In this document: positions 1-8,112 of the stretch, one piece after another
Layout: each line of letters opens with the position of its first letter
Numbering within the stretch: position 1 is the first letter of the stretch
Assembly: GCA_016934335.1 (NCBI GenBank)
Contig: JAFGTC010000003.1
Coordinates: forward strand, 1 to 43,103
Reading direction: 5' to 3'
DNA: 43,103 nucleotides
Source of the DNA: Candidatus Omnitrophota bacterium
GTDB lineage: Bacteria > Hinthialibacterota > Hinthialibacteria > Hinthialibacterales > Hinthialibacteraceae
Notes under the pieces: model-generated
Told to the model about the DNA's origin: nothing
Database searches by the model: none
What the model saw: the letters and a program-made list of their open reading frames with translations, nothing else
Made by a program: the position numbers and the translations under genes

Positions 1-784
1 CCCAAGCGTCGTCGTAGGCGAAGAAAATATCGTCTTTTTGTTGTTCGTCTTTCTCGATGTCGCCGATCCAAAAATGCGAGGGCGCCCTGGGCAGCTCGTA
101 ACTCGCCAGCGGCAAAAGATTTTGAGATGTTTTCATTAGATTGTCGAAAGGGCGCTCAAATAAAAACAAGCGGGTATCAAAGTCATCATCGGCGATTACA
201 AATAAATCATTACCGATGGTTGCATCTTCATATTGATGCGAAGCATCTTCAAAAACTGCGTCTCCAAAACCAGCATGGTAAATGCGCTTAAAAGGATTGG
301 AAATTTCCGACCCTTCGACAAACAGGCTGTATGAATGGACGGCATATCGATCATATATAGACAGGTTTGGATCATCCACATACTGAATGTATTCGATTTG
401 TCCTCCATCGGCCGCCAGAACCAGGCTGTCCCTATCCCCTGAAATTTGAGATAAAATTGACATTCGATACGGGCGGCTGTTTTGGATAAGAGTCGTGTTG
501 AGCTTCAATCCATAGCGAAGATGAAAATTTTGCGAGGGAGGCTTATTGATCAGTATTTCAATAGGTTCTGCTTGTTCTTGATCTTTCGATGCAGCAACCA
601 CATCCATGAGTCCATCGCCGTTAAAATCGAAATCCTGGAAAATTTCTACGTTTCTGATTGTAGTATCAAATAAAAGATCCCCTGCCAGCATATCATTCTC
701 ATTCCGGAAAAGATCTTCACCGACTGCGAGATTGTGAATAAAAAAGAAACTCAATAACAATGTCTTGTAAAAGCATTTAAACAT
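1..784 (-). CDS. Secreted FG-GAP/VCBS-repeat protein, 3' part missing
   Basis: Reading the minus strand from the ATG at 784, the frame stays open for 261 codons and runs off the left edge, so only the N-terminal part is visible. It starts with a Sec-type signal peptide (MFKCFYKTLLLSFFFI, then a likely cut near HNLA). A calcium-binding-type FG-GAP/VCBS motif, DFDFNGDGLMDVVAAS, follows at about residues 55-70, and further propeller-like repeats rich in Asp follow (for example LVLAADGG and LFVIADDDFD). A perfect SD AAGGAGG at 790-796 fixes the start. FG-GAP repeats form beta-propellers in extracellular proteins; the ligand here is unknown. Base use is more AT-rich than in the genes to the right. 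Family call is firm, function is open. Confidence 0.82.
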   Translation of the reverse strand, partial: MFKCFYKTLLLSFFFIHNLAVGEDLFRNENDMLAGDLLFDTTIRNVEIFQDFDFNGDGLMDVVAASKDQEQAEPIEILINKPPSQNFHLRYGLKLNTTLIQNSRPYRMSILSQISGDRDSLVLAADGGQIEYIQYVDDPNLSIYDRYAVHSYSLFVEGSEISNPFKRIYHAGFGDAVFEDASHQYEDATIGNDLFVIADDDFDTRLFLFERPFDNLMKTSQNLLPLASYELPRAPSHFWIGDIEKDEQQKDDIFFAYDDAW

Positions 785-1626
785 GGCCGCCTCCTTACGA
801 ACACGTTTCTACGCTGCTTCGATGATGATTCCCTACAAAAAAACTCTAATATTTCATTCTTAAAAGAAGATATATCGCGCCGCCTCAGAACCATCAACTT
901 TTTTTACAAAACAATACAAAGCACATTGCTATTTATATGCAAGTTATAATATTATAATGATTTATGAAGCCATATTCATGAATGTTTATATAGACATAAT
1001 GATATTGCAACCAATATCCGGAATAAACAAAAACCAACGCCAATCCTCCCACCCCGCGCTCTTTAACGTATACAGCCGTACATCCACCCGATCACTCACC
1101 GTCGCCGATTAAAGGCGCCTCACCCCAAAACACCTCCCTATTTATAGGAAGCCTTCTCCAAAATCGGCGGCCTCCCAAAAAATTTTCCACCACAAAAAAG
1201 TCGGATTACATGAATTTTCGAAGCGCTCTCCTAAACTAATAAAAATGATAAATAAAGTAATAAATAACAATAAACACAAATAAATCAAATGGTTGCATAT
1301 AATTCACCAAGAACGAACCGCCAGTCTTTCGCCCAAAAAAATATTTCCCAAACTGTTGGGCTGTATGATAACACCCAAACAGTTGAGGCCCATCCAAGCC
1401 TGCAAGCGGCGCCAATCATGCGCATCGAGCCGCCCCCAAAATCGCTTCCTCCCCCCCCCGAATGGGGATGGCCGTAAATCTGGGGATAGCCGCAAATCGC
1501 GATTTTTGCTATGGTAAATGCCTGAAACAAGAGGATCGATGTCGCCAAATCAACACAACGTCATCCCGCCCATCCGCGATGGGTTCATCCAAGAAAAATG
1601 AATTTAAAAATCCGGAGGAAATCACC
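785..1626. other. 840-base intergenic region
   Basis: No convincing gene. Positions 890-1020 are very AT-rich and hold two TATAAT hexamers (945-950, 953-958) without good -35 boxes, and the palindrome ATTCATGAAT (974-983). From 1320 the sequence becomes GC-rich. It has an imperfect hairpin with arms 1351-1360 and 1374-1384 (one bulged base, no T-tract), a C-homopolymer run (1451-1459) and an imperfect 18-base tandem repeat (1464-1498). The divergent genes on both sides must be driven from here. Confidence 0.6.
1464..1498 (+). repeat. Imperfect tandem repeat, two 17-18-base units
   Basis: GGGGATGGCCGTAAATC (1464-1480) and GGGGATAGCCGCAAATC (1482-1498) differ at two positions. They lie directly after a run of nine C residues. 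They could be a slippage product or a pair of binding sites upstream of the aldo/keto reductase gene. Confidence 0.5.
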
Positions 1627-2526
1627 ATGCATCAAATGAACCGGCGACGGTTTTTACAAAGTTCTCTCGCAGGCGCGGGCGCCCTCGCAGCCGCATCGGT
1701 CTGGGCCGGCGACGCCGCCGTCCAATCCGCCGCATCCGGCGCCGCCGACCGCGTCGCTCTCGGCAAAACCGGAATCACCGTCTCCCGACTGGCCATGGGC
1801 AGCGGTATGCACGGCAGCCGGCGCGAATCCGACCACACCCGCCTGGGACAGAAAAAATTCACCGAACTCTTTCGCCACGGCTTCGATAACGGCCTCAATT
1901 TCTTCGACATGGCCGACCTCTACGGCAGCCACCCCTTCATGAAAAACGCCCTCGAGGGAATCCCGCGCGACCAGTACGCCCTCCTGAGCAAAATCTGGTT
2001 CCGGGGCGGCGACTGGATCCAGCCGTCCGGCGGCGCCAAAGAAGAAGTCGAACGCTACTGCAAAGAGCTCGGAACCGACATGATCGACGTCGTCCTCATC
2101 CATTGCGTCACCAACCCCGCCTGGCCGGACGAACTGGAGCGCGTACGCGACGAACTGTCCGAGCTGAAGCAGAAAGGCGTCGTTCGCGCCGTCGGCTGCT
2201 CCTGCCACGGCCACGAAGCCCTGAAAGCCGCCGCCAACCACCCCTGGACCGACGTCATCTTCGCCCGCATCAACAACGCCGGCCAAAAAATGGGCGGCTC
2301 GCCCGAAGAAATCTCTAAAACCATCGCCCAAGCCCGCCAGAACGGCAAAGCCGTCGTTGGCATGAAAATCTTCGGCGAGGGAACGCTGACCGAACCCGAC
2401 CAGAAAGACGCGTCGCTTCAATACGTCCTCAAAAACAACATCGTCGACGCCATGACCATCGGCATGCTCAGCACTCAGCAGGTCGACGACAGCATGACGC
2501 GCATCGAAAAAGTCTTGAAAAGTTGA
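1627..2526 (+). CDS. Tat-exported aldo/keto reductase
   Basis: A 299-residue NAD(P)H-dependent aldo/keto reductase. The start at 1627 is chosen because an SD GGAGGA lies at 1614-1619 and the protein then begins with a twin-arginine signal (NRRRFLQSS, followed by an Ala-rich hydrophobic stretch to about residue 28). The reading frame is open further upstream, but that extension has no SD and would bury the signal. The catalytic tetrad can be placed at Asp94, Tyr99 (DMADLYG), Lys122 (LSKIW) and His159 (LIHC). The barrel is slightly short for the superfamily. A Tat signal implies that the protein folds with its nucleotide in the cytoplasm and acts outside the inner membrane, or that the signal serves as an anchor. 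The substrate is unknown. The DUF5107 gene follows after 85 bases, perhaps as a separate transcription unit. Confidence 0.9.
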   Translation: MHQMNRRRFLQSSLAGAGALAAASVWAGDAAVQSAASGAADRVALGKTGITVSRLAMGSGMHGSRRESDHTRLGQKKFTELFRHGFDNGLNFFDMADLYGSHPFMKNALEGIPRDQYALLSKIWFRGGDWIQPSGGAKEEVERYCKELGTDMIDVVLIHCVTNPAWPDELERVRDELSELKQKGVVRAVGCSCHGHEALKAAANHPWTDVIFARINNAGQKMGGSPEEISKTIAQARQNGKAVVGMKIFGEGTLTEPDQKDASLQYVLKNNIVDAMTIGMLSTQQVDDSMTRIEKVLKS

Positions 2527-2611
2527 CGGCGCCGCGTTAATTGGCCAAGATATTTAGATATTCTCAAATTATTATATATGTAATATAAAGCCGCCATTCA
2601 GGAGATCCCCC

Positions 2612-5600
2612 ATGACCGGTATACGGTTTCATCAGCCAGCCTTCGTTGCCCTAGGCTTGCTCTTAACTCTCTTTATGCTCCTCGCCTCGCAGGCCGTCTG
2701 CGACGTCCAAATCTGGGAGGAACAAATCACCATTCCGACCTACGAAGTCGGCCCGCCGGATCCGATCCCCCGCTTCTACGAAGGCCGCGTCTATCAAGGC
2801 GCGCAGGGCCGCATCTATCCGTACCCCATGTCCGACGTCCTGTCCGATAATCTGATCGACAAAACGTACAACGCCGTTTACCTGGAAAACGAATACGTCA
2901 AAATCTGCGTCCTCCCCGAAATCGGAGGGCGCATCTTCACCGCCCTCGATAAAACCAACGGCTACGACTTCTTCTATCGCCAGCACGTCGTCAAACCGGC
3001 GCTCATCGGCATGCTGGGCGCATGGATCTCCGGCGGCGTCGAGTGGAATTTCCCCCACCATCACCGCTCCCGCACCTTCATGGAAATGGATCACATCATC
3101 ACGGCCAATCCGGACGGGAGTAAAACAGTTTGGATGGGCGAACTCGAGCGCCGCCACCGCATGCGCTTCTTGCTGGGGTTGACCCTCCACCCCGGCAAAT
3201 CTCTCCTCGAAGCGACGATCAAAATCTTCAACCGCACGCCCTACGTCAATTCGTTTCTCTACTTCGCCAATCCCGCCGTCCACGTCGACGAGACCTACCA
3301 GGTTATTTTCCCGCCCGAAACCGAATATGTAACCCAGCACGCCAAGCGCGAATTTTCCGAATGGCCCGTCTCCAACAGCCGCTACGGAGGCAAACAATAC
3401 GACAACGTCGACATCAGCTGGTGGAAAAATCTCCCCGCGCCCGTCTCGTTCTTCTGCTGGAATTACGAATCCGATTTCTTCGCCGGCTACGATCACGGCA
3501 AAGACGCGGGCGTCGCCTACGTCGCTAATCATCATATCGCGCCGGGCAAAAAATTCTTCACCTTCGGCTGCGGCGACTCCGGCAAAATGTGGGATAAAAT
3601 GCTCACCGACAAAGACGGCCCCTACCTGGAACTGATGGCCGGCGCCTATTCCGACAACCAGCCCGACTACAGTTGGACGCAGCCCTACGAAGTCAAAACC
3701 GTCAAGCAATACTGGTTCCCGATTCGCAATCTGCAAGGCATGACCTACGCCAATCTGGAAGGCGCCGTCAATCTGGAATGGATCGATTCAAATTCCGTCA
3801 AAATTCGGCTAAACAGCGTCTCCGAACAGAAAAACGCCAAAATCATCCTCAAGGAAGGCGAACGAGTTCTTTGCGAAATGCCGGCCGACGTCAGCCCCTC
3901 GCAGCCCTGGCAGGGTGAAATTTCCAAAACCGGCGGCATCGAGAAAGAAAATTTGACTCTCCTGTTCGTTTCCTCCGGCGGGCGGGAACTGCTTCGATAC
4001 AAGCCGGAGCAGCGCCCCGGCGATCCCATGCCCGAGCCGGTCTCTCCCCCCAAGCCTCCTGAAGAGATCGAATCGAACGAAGAACTCTATCTCGCCGGCC
4101 TGCGCCTGGATCAATTTCATAACGCGCAGGTCGACCCCCTTCCCTATTACGAAGAAGCGCTGCGCCGCGATCCGGGCGATTCGCGCGTCAACACGCAACT
4201 CGGTATTCTCTACTGCAAACAGGGGCGCTTCGCCGAGGCGGAGGAAAAACTGCAAACCGCCGTCGACCGGTTGTTCAACAATTACACGCGCCCGAAAGAC
4301 GGCGAAGCGTATTACTATCTCGGCGTCGCCCAACAAGCCCAAGGTAAATACAACGAAGCATACGACGCCTTCTACCGGGCGGCGTGGAGTCTGGCCTGGC
4401 GGGCGGCGGGCTATTTCTCTCTGGCCCAACTCGACTGCCTGGCGAACGATTTTACCGGCGCCTTGGATCATCTCGATCAATCGCTCGCCTTCAACGCGCT
4501 GAACACCAAGGCGCTGAATTTAAAAGCCGCCGTCCTGCGCAAACTGGAGCGATTCGACGACGCCAATCAATGCCTCCTCCAAGCCGCCGCCATCGATCCC
4601 CTGGACCTCGGTTCGCGCAACGAACGCGCCCTGCTTTATCGAGCCTGGAATCAGCCCGAACAAGCGGAAATGGTGGAAGCCTTCCTGCGCTCGGTCATGA
4701 AGGATCCCATCCAGTCGAATTTGGAAATGGCGGTCGATTATGGAAACGCAGGCTTCTATGACGAGGCGATCGGAATCTTATCCCGCCTGGATGCGGCCGC
4801 CGCAGCATCCGGCGAAAACATCTCGATGGTCTATTATTACCTGGCGCATTATTGGGATCAAAAAGGCGACCGGGATCGCGCGCAGAAATTTTACCGGCTC
4901 GCCGCCGAAGCGCCCGCCGACTTCGGCTTCCCCCTTCGCCTGGAATCGATCGATGTTCTGCAGAAAGCGATCGCCCAAAATCCCGGCGACGCGATGGCCC
5001 CTTATTATCTGGGCAATTTCCTTTTCGATCGCCAGCCCCAGAAAGCCATGGAGCAATGGCGGCTGGCCGCCCGGCGGGGCTGCTCCTATTACGTGAATTA
5101 CCGCAATCTGGGCTACGCGTGCGCCGAAGTCGAAAACGATCTCGCTCAGGCGATCGCCAACTATGAAAAAGCCCTGGAGCTCCAGCCCGACGATCCGCGC
5201 ATCTACTATGAACTCGACCGCCTCTACACGCAGCGGGGCGACAGAGCCGAAGACCGCCTCGCCGTCATGCAAAAGCATCTCGGCGTCATTCAACAGCGGG
5301 ACGATGCGCTGCAGCAAATGATCGCTTTATATGTCCAGGTCGGCGAATACGACAAGGCCGTCGAACTTCTGACCGCCCGCCATTTCCACACCTGGGAAGG
5401 CGGCGGAAAAATTCATGACGTGTACGTGGACGCCTATCTGCTGCGCGGCCTGACGCGCATGAAGGAAGACAGATTCGAGCAGGCCCTCGCCGATTTTCAA
5501 GCCTCGCTCCTCTATCCCGACAACCTGGAAGTCGCCAAGCCGATCGTCGACGAAAAAGCCGCGCGGGCGTTTTATCTCATCGGATCGGTTTATGAACAAC

Positions 5601-5971
5601 TGGGCGACGCCGAAAAAGCGCACGACTATTATCAACAAAGCTCCGGCATCCCGACCGATTCGCCTGAACTCGATTTCTATCAGGGATTGGCGCTTAAGAA
5701 GTTGGAGCAGCCCGAGCGAGCCGGCCGGATTTTCGATCGCATCATCGCCCAGGGAAAAGAGAGGCTGACTCAAGCGGAACGCGCCGATTTCTTCGCCAAG
5801 TTCGGCGAAAGGCAGACGCCCCAAGTTCGCCTGGCCATCGCCCATTACATCCAAGCTCTGGGTTGGATCGGCAAGGGCGACGCCCAAGCGGCCGCCTCCG
5901 AATTGCGCCAGGCCATCGAACTGAATCCCAACTATGCCTGGGCGAAAATGCACTTATCGGAATTGCCGTAA
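2612..5971 (+). CDS. Secreted DUF5107 domain and TPR protein
   Basis: 1119 residues. An N-terminal signal peptide (about residues 1-30, hydrophobic stretch ALGLLLTLFMLLASQAV) is followed by a DUF5107 region at about 35-370. Marker motifs there are LPEIGGRIFTALDKTNGYDF, GGVEWNFPHHHRS and DGPYLELMAGAYSDNQPDYS. From about residue 485 to the end there are roughly a dozen tetratricopeptide repeats (for example YYYLGVAQQAQGKYNEAYDA). SD AGGAG at 2600-2604 supports the start. DUF5107-TPR proteins of about this length are known from metagenomes and Planctomycetes-like bacteria. The N-terminal part is thought to be a carbohydrate-processing-type beta-sandwich, but no activity can be read from the sequence. 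It is followed by a strong terminator. Confidence 0.88.
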   Translation: MTGIRFHQPAFVALGLLLTLFMLLASQAVCDVQIWEEQITIPTYEVGPPDPIPRFYEGRVYQGAQGRIYPYPMSDVLSDNLIDKTYNAVYLENEYVKICVLPEIGGRIFTALDKTNGYDFFYRQHVVKPALIGMLGAWISGGVEWNFPHHHRSRTFMEMDHIITANPDGSKTVWMGELERRHRMRFLLGLTLHPGKSLLEATIKIFNRTPYVNSFLYFANPAVHVDETYQVIFPPETEYVTQHAKREFSEWPVSNSRYGGKQYDNVDISWWKNLPAPVSFFCWNYESDFFAGYDHGKDAGVAYVANHHIAPGKKFFTFGCGDSGKMWDKMLTDKDGPYLELMAGAYSDNQPDYSWTQPYEVKTVKQYWFPIRNLQGMTYANLEGAVNLEWIDSNSVKIRLNSVSEQKNAKIILKEGERVLCEMPADVSPSQPWQGEISKTGGIEKENLTLLFVSSGGRELLRYKPEQRPGDPMPEPVSPPKPPEEIESNEELYLAGLRLDQFHNAQVDPLPYYEEALRRDPGDSRVNTQLGILYCKQGRFAEAEEKLQTAVDRLFNNYTRPKDGEAYYYLGVAQQAQGKYNEAYDAFYRAAWSLAWRAAGYFSLAQLDCLANDFTGALDHLDQSLAFNALNTKALNLKAAVLRKLERFDDANQCLLQAAAIDPLDLGSRNERALLYRAWNQPEQAEMVEAFLRSVMKDPIQSNLEMAVDYGNAGFYDEAIGILSRLDAAAAASGENISMVYYYLAHYWDQKGDRDRAQKFYRLAAEAPADFGFPLRLESIDVLQKAIAQNPGDAMAPYYLGNFLFDRQPQKAMEQWRLAARRGCSYYVNYRNLGYACAEVENDLAQAIANYEKALELQPDDPRIYYELDRLYTQRGDRAEDRLAVMQKHLGVIQQRDDALQQMIALYVQVGEYDKAVELLTARHFHTWEGGGKIHDVYVDAYLLRGLTRMKEDRFEQALADFQASLLYPDNLEVAKPIVDEKAARAFYLIGSVYEQLGDAEKAHDYYQQSSGIPTDSPELDFYQGLALKKLEQPERAGRIFDRIIAQGKERLTQAERADFFAKFGERQTPQVRLAIAHYIQALGWIGKGDAQAAASELRQAIELNPNYAWAKMHLSELP

Positions 5972-6018
5972 TTCCTAGCAAAAAGATCGATCGAGTAAAT
6001 CACCGATCAAGAAATCCA

Positions 6019-6060
6019 ACGCCCGAGGAGAAAAGACTTTCCCCTCGGGCGTATTTTTCT
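6019..6060 (+). terminator. Rho-independent terminator of the DUF5107-TPR gene
   Basis: Stem of 15 bases per arm with one mismatch (6019-6033 against 6038-6052, ACGCCCGAGG paired with CCTCGGGCGT at its base) and a 4-base loop. A T-tract follows at 6054-6058. Confidence 0.93.
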
Positions 6061-6174
6061 TGAGAGGAGAGCCATATTTTCATCTTGCAGCGAATCAAAC
6101 CGGAAATAACCTCCAATAGATAATGCGGAAAAAGCGACCAGAAATGCTATAATTATGGATAACATGCTTCATAT

Positions 6175-6456
6175 CTAGCCGCCGAAGACTTCTTTATTGA
6201 TTTCCTCGCAGGCTTCATCAAAGTCATGTGTCACCGTTTTTCCATTTCGCAAGGCTTCAAGGCGCGGTTCCACAACTTCGCGGATTCGAGCCGCTTCTTC
6301 AGGGCCGATATCGCTCTCCTCCGAGATGTGAAAGAACTTGCGCAAGGCCGCCCTCACCACTTCGCTTGCGCTTCCGTAAAGACCGCTATCAACACGTTCC
6401 TTCACCATGTTCTCGAGTTCTTCCGGCAACGATACGTGCATGCGTGATACCCCCAT
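6175..6456 (-). CDS. ParD-like ribbon-helix-helix antitoxin
   Basis: 93 residues. The N-terminus has the ribbon-helix-helix signature of ParD-type antitoxins: MHVSLPEELENMV followed by SGLYGSASEVVRAALR. The acidic C-terminal half (HDFDEACEEI) would bind a toxin. Translation may start at the ATG at 6456, which has no SD and a leader of only about 17 bases. Alternatively it starts at the ATG at 6441 (MHVSLPEEL), which has GGGGG eight bases upstream and fits the family length better. In known ParDE pairs the toxin gene follows directly; here only about 115 bases separate the stop from the DUF5107 terminator, and no ParE/RelE-like frame is present. It is therefore an orphan antitoxin or a stand-alone regulator. 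Promoter and operator are described separately. Confidence 0.85.
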   Translation of the reverse strand: MGVSRMHVSLPEELENMVKERVDSGLYGSASEVVRAALRKFFHISEESDIGPEEAARIREVVEPRLEALRNGKTVTHDFDEACEEINKEVFGG

Positions 6457-6459
6457 TTG

Positions 6460-6476
6460 AGATAGATTCTCTACCT
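6460..6476 (-). promoter_or_regulatory. Putative operator of the ParD-like gene
   Basis: Imperfect palindrome AGATAGA-TTC-TCTACCT, with 7-base arms and one mismatch. It lies over the expected transcription start, between the -10 box and the start codon. Ribbon-helix-helix antitoxins normally repress their own promoter through such sites; that this is the site here is inference. Confidence 0.5.
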
Positions 6477-6479
6477 AAT

Positions 6480-6507
6480 ATTATGCAGGGATGATTAAAA
6501 ATGTCAA
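6480..6507 (-). promoter_or_regulatory. Sigma70-type promoter for the ParD-like gene
   Basis: On the minus strand, a perfect -35 TTGACA (6507-6502) is followed after 16 bases by CATAAT (6485-6480), five of six consensus bases. Transcription would start near 6473. Confidence 0.72.
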
Positions 6508-6670
6508 TTTTTATCATCGTCTTTCCTTGATTCGTACAAGAACAGGCTGCCCTTCAAGCCGCCTCACGCTCGTTTTCCTCACATTCAAAAGGCTTCACAA
6601 TTGGCCGCTTATACGGATTGACCGTCATGATCTGACGCCTTCCTGATTCAGGCCATTTCCCGGGCGCACT

Positions 6671-6702
6671 CAGCAAAAAGGGCGGATTCTACATCCGCCC
6701 TT
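6671..6702 (-). terminator. Rho-independent terminator of serC
   Basis: Perfect 10-base arms 6678-6687 and 6693-6702 (AAGGGCGGAT / ATCCGCCCTT) with a 5-base loop. On the minus strand the stem runs into TTTTT. It lies about 35 bases after the serC stop. Confidence 0.88.
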
Positions 6703-6735
6703 CCAAGTCGTCAACCTGTTTTTTGCCCGTCGGCC

Positions 6736-7827
6736 TTATCCGTTCTTTTGGGCGAAATCGGCCATGAAGTCGGCCAGCGCTTTCACTCCCTCGAGGGGAA
6801 AGGCGTTGTAAATGGAGGCGCGCAGACCGCCGACCGAACGGTGGCCTTTGAGCGTACACAATTGATTTTGAGCCGCTTCGGCCACGAATTTTTTTTCCAA
6901 TTCTTCATTGTCGCCGGCGACGCGGAAGACGACGTTCATGGTCGAGCGGTCTTCCGCCGGAATGGGGCTGTAAAAGAAACCGTTGTCGTCGATGGCTTGA
7001 TAGAGAATGCGGGCTTTCTCTTCATTGATTTTCTGCATGGCCGGAATTCCGCCCCGCTCGAGAAGCCATTCGAAGACCAGCATGGACATATAAATGGCGA
7101 ACGTGGGCGGCGTATTGTAAAGCGAGCCGCCATTGATGTGCGTGCGGTACTGCAGCATGGTCGGCAGATTTTCAGAGGCGCGCTCCGCCAGATCCTTGCG
7201 AACGATGACGACGGTTACGCCCGACGGCCCGATGTTTTTCTGCGCGCCGGCGAAGATCAAACCGAATTTGGATATATCCAGCGGACGCGAGAGGATGTCC
7301 GACGACATATCGGCGACGAGAGGAACGCCGCCCGTTTCGGGAAACTGTTTAAATTGCGTGCCGAAGATGGTGTTGTTGGAGCACATATAAACATACGACG
7401 CCTCGCCGGTCAGTTCGATCTCGTCCATCTTGGGCAGACGCAGAAAATTGTCCGCTTCGGTGCTGGCCGCCAGTCGGTATTCGCACAGTTTCTTGTGTTC
7501 GGCGATGGCTTTTTTGGTCCAACTGCCGGAATGGATGATATCGACCGGCTTGCCCTGCAGATAAAGATTCATGGGAACCATGGAGAACTGGAGACTGGCG
7601 CCTCCCTGCAAAAACAGGACGGCGTAATCGTCGGGGATGTTCAGCAGCCGGCGCAGGCCGGACTCAGCCCGCTCCATGATGCCTGTGAATTCCTTGGAGC
7701 GGTGGCTCATCTCCATGACCGACATGCCGCAGTCTTGATAATTCGTCAACTCCGCCTGGGCTTTTTCCAACACCGGCAGCGGCAGCACCGCCGGCCCCGC
7801 GCTAAAATTAAAAACTCGATTGGTCAT
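6736..7827 (-). CDS. serC: Phosphoserine aminotransferase
   Basis: 363 residues, the normal length for SerC. The enzyme is a PLP-dependent transaminase that converts 3-phosphohydroxypyruvate and glutamate to O-phosphoserine in serine synthesis, and it also serves the vitamin B6 pathway in some bacteria. The N-terminus FNFSAGPAVLP, the segment MEMSHRS, the PLP lysine at Lys197 in AGAQKNIGPSG, and the C-terminal EGGLRAS-like block (VGGLRASIYNAFPLEGV) are all diagnostic. SD AAGGAG lies just upstream of the ATG at 7827. It is monocistronic, with its own terminator. No serA or serB is in the window. No anomaly seen. Confidence 0.97.
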   Translation of the reverse strand: MTNRVFNFSAGPAVLPLPVLEKAQAELTNYQDCGMSVMEMSHRSKEFTGIMERAESGLRRLLNIPDDYAVLFLQGGASLQFSMVPMNLYLQGKPVDIIHSGSWTKKAIAEHKKLCEYRLAASTEADNFLRLPKMDEIELTGEASYVYMCSNNTIFGTQFKQFPETGGVPLVADMSSDILSRPLDISKFGLIFAGAQKNIGPSGVTVVIVRKDLAERASENLPTMLQYRTHINGGSLYNTPPTFAIYMSMLVFEWLLERGGIPAMQKINEEKARILYQAIDDNGFFYSPIPAEDRSTMNVVFRVAGDNEELEKKFVAEAAQNQLCTLKGHRSVGGLRASIYNAFPLEGVKALADFMADFAQKNG

Positions 7828-8112
7828 CTTCGATCTCCTTCAAGTCCTCACCCGGCTGAATCGCTGCAACATTTTCATAAAGACAATGCACAAGATTTTG
7901 CCACCATTCCCATTGAATGGAAGTGGCGGCTGAACGTCGAGAAAAAAATTAACGATAACGCGTTCATAAAATCGACCATCCCTTTTCAATTCTGAATTCG
8001 GCGGCGCAGGCGAAAATCCGCCGGAGGATCGCTCGAATCCAAGCCCATCTTATCTCGCGTTTGAACGAGCGAGGCGGTTTGATATTTTTCCGCTTGCGGT
8101 GATAATCCCATT

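Noticed and set aside
1285..1548. 87-codon minus-strand frame in the long gap after the FG-GAP gene
   Set aside because: Overlapping frames are open on both strands because of skewed composition, with no SD and no family.
1654..2421. Long minus-strand frame opposite the aldo/keto reductase
   Set aside because: Mirror frame of a GC-rich gene; the plus strand has signal, catalytic residues and SD.
6007..6165. 52-codon minus-strand frame beginning MLSIIIAFLVAFSALS, membrane-peptide-like, after the ParD-like gene
   Set aside because: Weak SD, and the frame runs through the terminator of the neighbouring gene, so its coding potential is probably accidental.
6098..6172. 25-codon minus-strand frame (MKHVIHNYSISG...) directly after the ParD-like stop, as a possible toxin remnant
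   Set aside because: Too short, and no recognisable ParE/RelE motif.
6748..7995. 415-codon plus-strand frame opposite serC
   Set aside because: Antisense shadow of a clearly conserved enzyme.
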